Assembly (NCBI GenBank): GCA_009599575.1
Contig: VWND01000028.1
Coordinates: 124,001 to 188,000, forward strand
Direction of reading: 5' to 3'
DNA: 64,000 nt
From: Blumeriella jaapii
Lineage: Eukaryota > Ascomycota > Leotiomycetes > Helotiales > Drepanopezizaceae
Shown here: positions 12,821 through 23,810 of the stretch, one piece after another
Position numbering within the stretch: position 1 is the first letter of the stretch
Layout of the letters: the number at the start of each line of letters is the position of its first letter
Position numbers and translations under genes: made by a program
The notes under the pieces: model-generated
What the model saw: the letters and a program-made list of their open reading frames with translations, nothing else
Databases searched by the model: none
Told to the model about the DNA's origin: nothing

Positions 12821-15800
12821 ATGCTTCTCCTTCGAGGCGCTGCCCTGTTAGCTTCCAGCTGCCTCCTGCCGCAGTTTGCTCAAGCTATCGTAACTCAAGC
12901 TTTCTCGTGGAAGAATGTCAAGATTGGGGTAAGCGGGTCATCCAGAGTATGGGTGCTGTACAGCTAAAGCAAAACACAGGTGGCGGTGGGTTCGTTCCAG
13001 GCATCGTATTCAATCCGACTGCCAAAGGTCTGGCCTATGCTCGAACAGATATCGGAGGAGCATATCGGTTGAATGCCGACGACTCTTGGACTCCCCTGAT
13101 GGAAGGGGTCAACTCATCAAACTGGTACCTTCGAGATCGAACAAAATCACGCTAAAGCTGACTTGAGGCTAGGCACAATTGGGGTACCGACGCTATCGCA
13201 ACGGATCCCGTCGATACAAACAGACTCTATGTCGCTGTTGGGATGTACACCAATGAGTGGGACCCCAACCTGGGATCCATACTCCGCTCTACTGACCAAG
13301 GGAACACTTGGGCCGAAACTAAACTCCCCTTCAAAGTCGGCGGAAATATGCCTGGACGTGGCATTGGCGAGGTAGGTATAAGCTCTCAGCCCGGAAAAAA
13401 TCCGAGACTCTTGCTGAGATAGACAAGCGTCTTGCTGTAGATCCGAAAGCGAATAATATCATCTACTTTGGAGCGAGAAGCGGAAATGGGCTCTACAAGA
13501 GCACAGACTATGGTGTCACGTTTGCGAAAGTCACGTCTTTCAAGTGGCCAGGTGAAGTCTAACGCGTGGTTTGGTTAATAAATCAACTGGCTAACCTTCA
13601 GATAGGGACTTATTTCCAGGATTCTTCTTCAACGTACACCTCGGACCCTGTGGGAATCGCGTGGATCACGTTCGACACTACGACCGGTACCAAGGGTTCT
13701 GCTACCCCTCGCATCTTTGTTGGTAGGTTGCTGGACGTCTCTTCGTGATAGCTTTCGACTAATGATATAGGTGTCGTCGATGCTGGCCAATCCGTATTCA
13801 AGTCAGAGGATGCAGGCGCTACCTGTGAGATTCACTTTTTGCTCTTAGCACTCTGAAAACTAACCCAAAATAAGGGGCTTGGGTGTCAGGAGAGCCTCAG
13901 CTGGGCTTCATTCCTCATAGAGGGGTATTTGCGCCCGGAGAGAAGATCCTGTACGTCACCTATGCCAACGGTGTTGGCCCCTACGATGGAACCAATGGTA
14001 CCTTACACAAGTATAACGTCACGTCGGGCATTTGGACAGACATCTCTCCTACGCCTATGGCTTCGACCTACTATGGATATGGTGGATTGTCCGTCGACTT
14101 GCAACGCCCAGGAACTTTGATGGTGGCTGCCCTGAATAGCTGGTGGCCAGATGGGACCATTTGGAGAAGCATCAATTCAGGTGCAACTTGGTCACCGATC
14201 TGGGAATGGAACGGATACCCTTCTATTCACTAGTCCGTGATCTATGCTCTGTATTGAACAAGAAAATCGCTGATTGTCAACCAGTTACTACAATTTCGAC
14301 GTGACAAATGCCCCCTGGCTTTTGGACACGAGCTCAACAGCAGAGTTCGATGCTAAAGTCGGCTGGATGATAGAATCGCTTTCGATAGATCCTTTTGATT
14401 CTAATCACTGTCAGAAACCTTTCAAATGCTCCCCTTACGATCACTGACACTTTCAGGGCTTTACGGCACTGGTGCTACGATATTTGGATCTCGTGACTTA
14501 CTGAATTGGGATACCACCCACTCCGTGACAGTGAAGTCACTCGCAAATGGTCTTGAAGAGACGGCCGTTCAAGGTCTCCTCGTAGTCCCCGGCGGCCCTC
14601 CTCTTCTTTCGGCAGTAAGCGACATCGGGGGCTTCTCACACGCAAGTCTCGACGTTGCTCCAAGCCAGGCCTTCCACACCCCCACATACGGTAGCACTAG
14701 GGATCTTGACTACGCTGGTAACAAGCCAGCAAACATCGTGCGATCGGGAGAAAGCACTACCGAGATTCCGATCGCTGTCTCTTTCAACTACGGAGCATCG
14801 TGGAATCCTTACTACGGTGCTTCGTTGACTACTGGTCCTGGAAAAGTTGCGATTTCTGCTGATGCGGATACGATTTTGCTTATGTCTGGAACAAGTGGTC
14901 CATTAATCTCAAAGAACGTGGCGACGTTTGCTGCCATTCCCAGTCTTCCTTCTGGGGCCGCGATTGCGTCTGATAAGAGGAGCAATACGTACTTCTATGG
15001 TGGATCTGCAGGAAGGTAAGCTTAGAATCTAGATATTGACAGCATCTGCTCACTATCCGAAGTTTCTACGTCTCGTCCAATGGTGGCGTCACGTTCACAA
15101 AGACTGTCGCACTAGGATCTTCTACCACAGTCAACCAGATTCGCGTTCATCCAACTATTGCTGGTGATGTGTGGGCAACCACTGATGCGGGCCTCTTCCA
15201 TTCAACGAACTTCGGCGCCTCGTTCACTCAAGTGGCAGGCGGCGTCACAGCCGGCTACAGTTTCGGTACACCCACCTCGTTCACCTCGTTCCTTATCTCT
15301 TACTAAAATACAAACATAGCCTTCGGTGCCGGCTCAACAAGCACTGCCTATCCCGCGATCTACGGCTTCTTTACAATCAGCGGCACGACAGCCCTGTTCA
15401 AGACTGAGGACCGCGGTCTGAACTGGGTCATGATCAGCGACGCCGCCCACGGCTTTGGTGCTGCCTCCGCAAATGTCGTTGGTGCTGATATGGCGGTCTA
15501 CGGAAAAGTCTACGTCGGCACAAACGGCCGTGGCATCTATTATGGCGTAGCTACTGGCACCCTTCCTTCTTCGACCGCTACCGCGCCCCCGGTATCGACC
15601 ACAGTCAATAGCTCGAGGTCTTCGAGCTCGAGCTCGACCTCGAGGACTACTACGGTACCGTCGACAGTTTCTGCGTGAGTGGTGTACCGTACGGCGTCGT
15701 GGGAATGAGACTGATGATGATATCCAGCCCCAGCTCAGCTGCCACGGCTCTTCCGTATGGACAATGTGGGTTCCTGCGGCTCAACTCTGACTTGTGGATG

Positions 15801-15983
15801 TATACTGACGGCGCCTAGGCGGCGGTGATGCCTCTTACACGGGCCCCACGCTTTGTCCTACTAATTGGATCTGCCAGTACTCAAGCTCGTACTACTCGCA
15901 ATGTAAGACCGAATCGATGTGTGAAGGTGATTCACTAACCCATCATAGGCCTTCAAGCGCCGGGGCTCAAAGCTTCCGAATGA
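12821..15983 (+). CDS. secreted GH74 xyloglucanase with C-terminal CBM1
   Basis: Predicted xyloglucan-degrading glycoside hydrolase family 74 enzyme acting outside the cell on plant wall hemicellulose. The signal peptide MLLLRGAALLASSCLLPQFAQA opens 14 exons summing to 837 residues. Later junctions fall at 13124/13173, 13371/13428, 13551/13606, 13722/13771, 13824/13875, 14232/14285, 14409/14457, 15015/15063, 15265/15320, 15674/15728, 15765/15819 and 15902/15949. The two family catalytic Asp sites are visible: YARTDIGGAYR (~residue 63) and LLSAVSDIGGFSH. Sialidase-like repeats (RSTDQGNTW, KSTDYGVTF) suit the double beta-propeller. A Ser/Thr linker leads to a fungal CBM1 (YGQCGG..., four Cys, YYSQCL). 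The first junction is uncertain: 12928/12970 keeps frame, but the perfect-looking CAG acceptor does not. Exo versus endo mode cannot be read. Confidence 0.9.
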
Positions 15984-17573
15984 TTCTTTATAGCTGCGAG
16001 GGCAGAGCAGGGGCGAGATCTACTTCAATTCTTGGAAACATGATAGGGTAACAAAGTACATAGCAAAACCTACTTCGAACACGTCGGGCTTTCTCTTTTA
16101 GCCAGTCCATCCTTTTAATACCGTGCACAATCATGGTGTCTCAATCAAACATACTTACCGCCAATATATCAATCTTTGTTTTTTTTTCGATCGCTGGCCG
16201 CAGACTCTTTTGGTAGGAGAAATGAATCGGGAGATGTGAACCGCCCTTTTTCCTATCGTATGCATTCCAAATCAAGTCTCGGTACTCCCAGAAATTACAA
16301 AGTACGACCAGCATTTCCCCTTCAAGTAAATTCCGTTTGTTCCTATTCCGTGTAAGCGACCTGGGATGCCAGCTTTCTCAACTTTGCGTTTATCAACCTG
16401 TAGAATGATAGCAAGGAGCCATAGCATCTCTCGACACTCTAGTGGCAGACACGCGGCTGGTAGATAGCTTGCTCGAATGCTCGGAAGCGCGTACCTCCGT
16501 AGCCGCTCCGGCGCGCTCGGCGCCGCCATCTCACGTTGTAGTCGCGGCATCGACAACGACCACTCCGCATGAACGATATTCTAATCCTTACAAACTCCGA
16601 GTGGGCGTCGAGTGCTCTGCTGGACCTGCACTGCGAAATGGTTGTACTGGCTGCGCTATTCTGGGATTGGTCGCCGGCGAATCTCTTGATTGATTGTGCC
16701 AGACGTGTCTCCTGGGAAAATAGGTAGCATCAGTCGGTGGGATTCTGTAACATACATTGGAAGATTTCGAAAGCGAAGAGGCATCAGGCCAAGGCTCCTT
16801 CCTACGAAGGACGAAGTGGGTAATGTTCGTCCAAGTCCATCACACTCGATGAGACTTCTCGCAAGATACTCCACGTCCTGGAGGATCTCCGGCTTCCTGG
16901 AATCGCTTGTACATAGCTACATACACCGCAAACCTTTAACTGTTTTGGTTAGGAGCTCGGATTCCAGTGAAATTGGAACGAATTAATGTTTTGCAGGGGT
17001 GCCAGAGCTTGTACACGCATACGTGCTTCGGTCGTCACCGGTACTATTTCGAGTCTTCCCACTTGATCATCCCATCATCGTCACCAAAGCTTATGAAGGG
17101 CCGTAGGCTTTCGCCGCCGGATTCCTTTGGCGCTGTACAGAGTACATACCTACTTTTGATACTTCCCACCTTCATGGGCTACACGCCAAAGCGTAGCTAT
17201 TTTAAAGTACAGTATAAATTAATTGAGTCGAGCAAAGACGGCCCACACAAGCGAGCCGAGGATGATTGCCAGTCTTGGGATTCGTCAAAGTGGAGCTAAT
17301 CCAGAATACAGTGCAAACTCATTCCAATCGGAGGAGATATTCAAGTGCTTGGCGAATCCCTCGTAGAATTGGATTGTAGCATCATTCCTCTCGCGGAAAA
17401 TCCTTCCATGGCGATAGTCTCTGAAGCACCAGCAACGCAGGAAAGATGGAAACAGCCATCAGGTATAAATCAGACTCGCCACCCTCTCGAATCTCATCAC
17501 TCACATCACCACTCAACGATCATCCAACAGTCATTACCACCCAGCTACCAGCTCCCAGCTGCCAGCTTCCGCC
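15984..17573. other. intergenic, nothing recognised
   Basis: No coding signal that I can support. Bases 17440-17570 are CA/CT-rich with CAC and CAG runs just ahead of the next gene, typical of a fungal 5' leader. Confidence 0.4.
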
Positions 17574-18506
17574 ATGCTCTTCTCCACTATCTTTACCGTT
17601 TTTTTGCTGGCCGGCGCCTCTTGCGCACAAGGCGAACAAGCCTTGAACCATCCAGTGAGAATCGCATCATGGAATGTCAACGCGAACTCACAAGATAAAA
17701 ATGCTCATGTCTGGTGGAGGAAAACCTGCAATGTAGCCACTGTTCTGTGCCGAAGACCTTACGCAGCCAAAATCATCAAATCAATCATCGCAGGCGCTCC
17801 CAAAGATCGATATGACGATGAAGCGCCAGGAGCTACGATTTTCGGCTTGCAAGGACTGACCGGTCCTCAGATGCAGGACTTAAGGGAAAGTCTTGACGAC
17901 ACTTGGCGCGTTGTGGGAGCAGTCCCCGATGGTGAGCCCAAAGAAACAGAGTACAACCCGATCCTATACCAAGCCAAACGCTTCAATATTATGAGCACCC
18001 ACATGGTGAAGCTGCCCAGCTTACAACTAAAAATTCCCGAGCGCTCTTTGACTGTTGGTGTTTTTCAAGACGCCAGAACCGGCAACAGCTTTATTGTTGC
18101 TAATACGCGATTGGACCCGGACGTACGCGAAATGGAGATTCCCGAAATCATTAGCCATCTCTCGACTATGTTTCTGAATAAAGAACAAGGCGTTGTTCTT
18201 CTCGGATCTTTTGGCGGGAGTCAAGGGGACATCATATACAACAAGCTATATACAGATAACAAATACAAGGACATCTGGGAAGCACCCGTTTATAAATCGC
18301 ATACGAAAACGACGCACACCAGCTTCAAAAAGAATGACACCGATAGTCGAAGAAACGATTACATTTGGTTAGCCTATGGGGTGGAACGCCTCTTGAAAGT
18401 AGCCAAGGTCCAGGTTGAGGACAACAAGTACAAGGTCAACAAGATACTCGGAAAGGTGACCATCAGTGATCATCGGCCGGTTGTTGCGGATTTTACCATC
18501 ATGTAG
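17574..18506 (+). CDS. secreted endonuclease/exonuclease/phosphatase-fold protein, probably inactive
   Basis: Single exon, 310 residues, starting with the signal peptide MLFSTIFTVFLLAGASC. The fold is recognised from VRIASWNVN, FGLQGLTGPQMQDL, ILYQAKRFNIM, VVLLGSFGG, RRNDYIWLAYG and the C-terminal ISDHRPVVADF. Active relatives have QE in the second motif and GDFN in the fourth. Here the metal-binding Glu is Gly (LQGL), and the Asp and Asn are Ser and Gly (LGSFGG). The first-motif Asn, the RNDYIW Asp and the final DHRP remain. A C-x6-C insertion (TCNVATVLC) sits before the RRP segment. Loss of two key sites suggests a non-catalytic secreted protein; a virulence role is only possible. It sits alone between GH74 and SET2. 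Confidence 0.75.
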   Translation: MLFSTIFTVFLLAGASCAQGEQALNHPVRIASWNVNANSQDKNAHVWWRKTCNVATVLCRRPYAAKIIKSIIAGAPKDRYDDEAPGATIFGLQGLTGPQMQDLRESLDDTWRVVGAVPDGEPKETEYNPILYQAKRFNIMSTHMVKLPSLQLKIPERSLTVGVFQDARTGNSFIVANTRLDPDVREMEIPEIISHLSTMFLNKEQGVVLLGSFGGSQGDIIYNKLYTDNKYKDIWEAPVYKSHTKTTHTSFKKNDTDSRRNDYIWLAYGVERLLKVAKVQVEDNKYKVNKILGKVTISDHRPVVADFTIM

Positions 18507-19557
18507 TGCATAGGGTGCAAGGCTGGAGCCAAAGAGGTTGGGATCGATGCAAGGTTGGGATCGATGAAAATTTGGGTGCCGGGAGTGGTTTGTTTACTTG
18601 AGACTGCACTTGCTTAGGTATCTGTATGCTTTGGGTTCATGGATCATTGGGAGTAGAAAACAAAGAATTTCTTTCAAGAACAGGCCATGTGAATGCGTCC
18701 AATGTGATGTGGAAGTGGAAGAAACGCAAGGAGGAATCTCGGCATTACATCGCCGGCCGGCGCTTGAGCCTCTCGCAAAAACCGTCTCGACCATGTTCCG
18801 TCTCTGCTGGATGTGTACCGACCGGCGTCCCTCAGCAATCGAGAATCCCCGGCCGACTGGCAAGGCAGCGGAGGAGTGAAAGCGTGATATGCGAGCGCAG
18901 CGCGAGCAAGAAAGAAAGCGCAGGCAATCCGCCACAGGTACAGTGCCGTACCTATAGTGGTGGGAACGCGATGTGGACGAGCTGACAGGCCGCGCGCTTC
19001 CTCTTCTTCACCTTCACCTCTCTCGGGGGCAGTTTTGGCGCACTCCTCGATTTCCTTCTGTCGGCCTTCGTCTCGCGGGCCACGTCGCCGTTGTCTTTCA
19101 CTTGGGAATCGCACTCCATGGGAGCGTCAGCAGGTCGTTCGGCTGCCTCGACTCCTTCGACCTCTTTCTGCGTCGCGACCTCGACCTCGACCTTCGCGTG
19201 CTCCCCTCTCCCCTCGACGTGGACACCCACGCCTGGCCGGCGCAACCATTTTCACTCCTTGAGCTGGTGACCTCGGGTCTCGCTGTGCATACAGTCTCTA
19301 CTCAGAACAGGCGATCTTGCAACGGTCGTCGCCCATCCTGCCAAACAGCTGCAGAGGAGGCTTTTGCCGCACCGAGCTCGAAGACCAACGAGTTCCTTTT
19401 ACGCCACTCCCGTCTACACCCACGTCACACCCAATGCTTTCTACACACGCAATGGCCGACGATGCTCGAGACATGAAGCCGGAGACGGTCGACGCCGCGT
19501 TGGGAGACATGAAGCTCCACGAGCTTGCGGTTGCGACAGGCGCTGGGCAGCACACAG
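18507..19557. other. intergenic and SET2 5' leader
   Basis: No independent gene supported. An open frame from an ATG at 19452 (MADDARDMKPETVDAALGDM) looks like a plausible SET2 N terminus. It is in another frame from the rest of SET2, and no intron I can see joins them. Confidence 0.4.
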
Positions 19558-22525
19558 ATGGTCAATGGGCAAAGCAATGCTGGCCACCCAACGCGTTCTC
19601 GACCCTCGACCCCAGCCGCGCAGACCCCTCCCTCCGAATCTCCACGTCCGAAGGACGACGCCGGCCCCGTGCTCAAGTCCGAAGACGAGGTGGTGGGCGA
19701 GGAGATCGTTGGGGGTGATGTTACAGTGACGGTTGAGCCTGGCAAAGCTCCCAAATTGCTACGGAAATCAGGGCAAAAGGTGGCTGCTCGTCCCCCGACC
19801 CTGTTCCACGACCTGCCGGATGCTACGGAGGAGGCAACCAAGGTCTTCCAGAGGATCAAGGACTGCATCTATGGCTCCAAGGGCATGGGATCTTCCGAGC
19901 ACGATGCACTGGACTGTGACTGCGCTGAGGAATGGAGTGAGTATCCCCGACTGCCCCAGTTCGCGCTGCGCTGACCGATCAGGGGATGGCCAGAATCATG
20001 CGTGTGGCGAAGATTCCGACTGCATCAATCGCGCGACCAAGATGGAGTGCGTGGGCGGGGAATGCAACTGCGGTTCCGGGTGCCAGAACCAACGATTTCA
20101 GCAGAGGCAATACGCCGACGTCTCGGTCATTCAGACCGAAAAAAAGGGCTTCGGGCTCCGGGCCAATGTTGACCTGGAAGCCAACGACTTTATCTTCGAG
20201 TACATCGGCGAGGTCATCAACGAGCCGACCTTTCGGAAGCGCACGATACAGTATGACAAGGAAGGCATCAAGCATTTCTACTTCATGTCCCTCACGAAGC
20301 ACGAGTTCGTCGATGCGACCAAGAAGGGCAATCTCGGCCGCTTCTGCAATCACTCCTGCAATCCCAACTGCTACGTGGACAAATGGGTTGTCGGCGAGAA
20401 GCTGCGCATGGGTATCTTTGCCGAGCGGCGCATCAAAGCTGGCGAGGAGCTGGTCTTCAACTACAACGTGGACCGATACGGTGCCGATCCGCAGCCCTGC
20501 TACTGCGGCGAGCCGAATTGCACCGGCTTCATCGGAGGCAAGACGCAGACGGAGCGCGCCACCAAGTTGTCGCATGCCACCATCGAAGCGCTCGGTATCG
20601 AGGACGGCGACGGATGGGACTTGGCCGTCGCGAAGAAGCCCCGAAAGAAGAAGACGGGCGAGGACGACGAAGAGTACGTCAACAATGTCCAACCCAGAGG
20701 CCTGGACGAGGGCGGGGTCCGCAAGGTCATGGCTGCGCTCATGCAGTGCAAGGAGAAGTGGATTGCGGTCAAGCTCCTGGGCCGCATTCAACAGTGCGAC
20801 GATGACCGCGTTCGCAATCGGGTGGTCCAGATGCACGGCTACCAGATCCTGCGTACCACCCTGAACATGTGGAAAGACGACAACAACGTCGTTCTCCAAG
20901 TCCTCGACATTCTCTACAAGTTCCCACGACTCACGCTCAACAAGATCGAGGACTCCAAAATCGAGCCTACGATTGTTGAGCTCTCCCAATCCGAACACGA
21001 GGACGTCGCATCCGAGTCTACGCGCCTCTTGACTGAGTGGAAGAAGCTCGACCGCGGCTACCGCATCCCCCGCAAGAAGTTGACCCATCAGCCGTCCCAG
21101 TCTTCGAGCGTCGCAACGCGGACCGCGCAGAAGAAGTCACCAAATCCCCCGCGACGCCCACTGTCACTGCACCCGCAGGGCCGCGGAGCAACATCCCACA
21201 GCGAACCTTTGCGTTCGCCTCTGCCCGACCTCCCCCGATCCGCAGACCCCTCAACGCGTTGCCCGTGGGATGGTTCGCGGCTCAGGATGAGAAGGGCAAT
21301 ACGTACTACTACAGCAAATCCGGCGCGACCACCTGGGTCAAACCTTACCTCCCAGCTCCCGAGCCGCCTCCACCTCCGAGAGCGCCACCCAAGAGCGTCC
21401 AGACGGCAAAAGCTCTCCAGGACATCATCGACAGCATCACGAAACCTGACCCGAAGACCCCGGTTCAACCGTCAACGACTGCCACCTCGACGCCGAAGGA
21501 AGTGCAGAAACCGGTCGAGAAATGGCGGTCGCTGAGCCAGGAGAAACAGATGAAGTTGTATGAAAATACTGTACGTTCTCTCCCTCCCCCTCTCGCTCAT
21601 GCTCTCTCTCACTTGTGGCCCAACCCTCCCCCACTCCCTGTATTACGGACGCCAAATTGACCACCCCCAGCTTCTGCCCCATGTTCGTCACGTGATGAAG
21701 AAATTCACCAAGAAGCTCCCCAAGGAAGACCTCAAGAAGTTCGCCAAGGAAGCCGGCAAGAAGCTCGTCGCGTCAGACTACAAGAATGGCCGCGTCACGG
21801 ACCCGACCCGCATCTCGGAGCGACAGGAGAAGAAGGTCAAGAGCTACTGTCGGGACTTTTTCGAGCGCGCCGTCGAGAAGAAGAAGGCGCTGGACAAACG
21901 CAAGGCGGAGAAGTCGTCCTCCTCTTCGTTCCTTGGCACCGCGGAAAACGGGACCGTGACGAATGGGAATGGAAATGTGGTCAACGGCAACGGCGTTAAC
22001 CTAGACGAGAAAGCGATCAAGACAGAAGGAGACGCGGAAGCCGAAGACGACGCCGACGAAATCAACCTCACGCCCTCCCCCATCGAACCCAGCCCCAAAG
22101 CAGAAGCGGAAGCGGAAATGGAAGTAGAAGCGGACACGCCCTCGCTCAGCGGTTCAGACTTGAAGCGCAAACGCATCTCGGGTGGAGAGGACACGCCCCT
22201 CGGCACGCCAGGTGACGATCCCGATGGCCAGAACAAGCGGCTGAAGGAGGAGAACGACACGCCGCCGCCGCCGCCACCCCCGCCGCCTGCTGACGAGAAT
22301 GTTATGGAGGTTGATGGGGACGATGATGGAGGAGACAGTGTAGAGGTCGAGACGGAAGAGCAGAGGGAGCTGAGGATGCAGGAAGAAGATCTGATGCGGG
22401 AGAATGCCGAGGCGGAGGCCATGGCGCTGGCAAGTGCGAGCGCAAGTGCGGGCGTTAATGGGCGTCCGGATGGGTTGGACAATGGGGATGGGGATCGAAG
22501 TAAAAGCGAGAGCGAGGGAAGATGA
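19558..22525 (+). CDS. SET2: histone H3 lysine-36 methyltransferase SET2 (one apparent frameshift)
   Basis: Methylates H3K36 behind elongating RNA polymerase II. Exons are 19558-19936, 19983-21570 and 21671-22525. In order: Cys-rich AWS domain (ALDCDC..., [11 protein letters not shown]), SET domain ([38 protein letters not shown]) and post-[14 protein letters not shown]. Then follow a helical LEDGF-like segment, a WW domain ([19 protein letters not shown]) and the Pol II-binding SRI domain ([14 protein letters not shown]). The tail is acidic with a Pro run. Near 21076-21079 the frame jumps: GYRIPRKK in one frame, [12 protein letters not shown] in the next. One added A (AAGAAAGTT) would join them; exon lengths then sum exactly to 940 residues. 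As written the frame is broken; a sequencing error is likeliest. The start is uncertain (19558 or upstream 19452). Confidence 0.88.
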
Positions 22526-23810
22526 CAAGGGCGCAAGTGGTGATTGACCTCCTTTTTTGATACGATGCGTGCGATGAGCGAGCGAGGAATTAGCGAAATG
22601 GCATTGGCATTGGAATTGAACCATCGACGAGCCAAAGGATAGACAGGCAAAAAGAGAGAGGCTGAAGCAGCAGTCAGGGCCCTGGAAGGGAGAGGGAATC
22701 CCTCTACCTCACCTACCTACCTACCTTGGTACCGACTCATCTAAACGAGCGAGCGAGCGGCAAATCACGCCTGTGCGTGTGCGCTCGATGTATATGGCAG
22801 AAAGAGACCTGTTCTGTATTTAATCGGTTTTTAGGTACTCCACCTACCTACTACCTACCTACCTACCTTACATAGGTACTTAATATACCATGCATCCCGA
22901 GTGCACGAGCTGACTTTTGGTACATCTGTGCATGAGGTAGGTACTTACCTAGGTAGGTACTTACTTTGCCCTACGCGCTGACTAGGTACCTACTTACCTA
23001 CCCATGTGTACAGCACTGTAGGTATCGAAAGGGTACTCACAGTTACTACTTTCTTCTAACCCTGCTACACTGCACTGCTCTACATTACTTAGATACATTT
23101 ATCTATCAATATGTGCGAGGGGGGGGTGGAGGGGGGGGGGGGGGGGGGGTATTCGTTGTAGAGCAGTTGGAAAAGGGGGAAGAGAAGAAGAAAAGAAGAA
23201 CGAAGAAGGAGGAGGAGGAGGAGGCGAAGGAGGTGAAGAGGAAGAGATGGGAAATTGGAAATGGTGTGAGAAAGTGAAAAAAAAACAAAATTTACATGTT
23301 TGTATGTTTGTAAATATGTAGTCAGGTACCTATGGATATAAAGATTTATGTAAAAGCCAGCTGGCCTGCTGGCCTGCAGCACAAAACAAAAATCAAAATC
23401 CGGTCTCAAATCGAGACGTAGCAGCTTCTTCAGGACCTCGCGTGAAGTCTGGGGATGTCAACGACCATGAGAACAACCACAAATGTCGGATTTTCAAAGC
23501 TCAATCATTGTGTTTGCTTTGACAAACGGGGGAACTGATGGGTAAAAAAAAACTAGGCATGGAATTTGGGCTTGTATTGATTGCGTCATTTATATATTCA
23601 AATCTGCATCTTTTTCCTTCGTCTAATTATTTATTCTCGATAGGTAGAGAAAGCTCGCCTCGCTCAGGCAAGCAAGCAAGCGAAACAACTTTGCCCTGCT
23701 ATATATCCAGGCCAGGACCAGATCTAGGACCGCCCATCGTAGTATTTTGCCGTTTCACGCCAAAATCAACTACCAAAGTCACATTCACATCCAAATGCAC
23801 CCCCCACCCC
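22526..23810. repeat. intergenic DNA with TACC/GGTA arrays and a G run
   Basis: Short arrays of TACCTACC and its complement occur at about 22705-22730 and 22840-22995. A G-rich tract at 23117-23149 ends in 19 consecutive Gs, followed by a GAAGAAGAGG purine tract to about 23250. No gene is supported; this is the shared 3' side of SET2 and the GABA aminotransferase gene. Confidence 0.7.

Noticed and set aside
19979..21088. 369-codon minus-strand frame opposite SET2
   Set aside because: Antisense shadow of the SET domain exon: Leu/Val/Ala-rich, no recognisable family.
22238..22650. Ser-rich minus-strand frames opposite the SET2 tail
   Set aside because: They are the complement of the Glu/Asp-rich SET2 tail codons.
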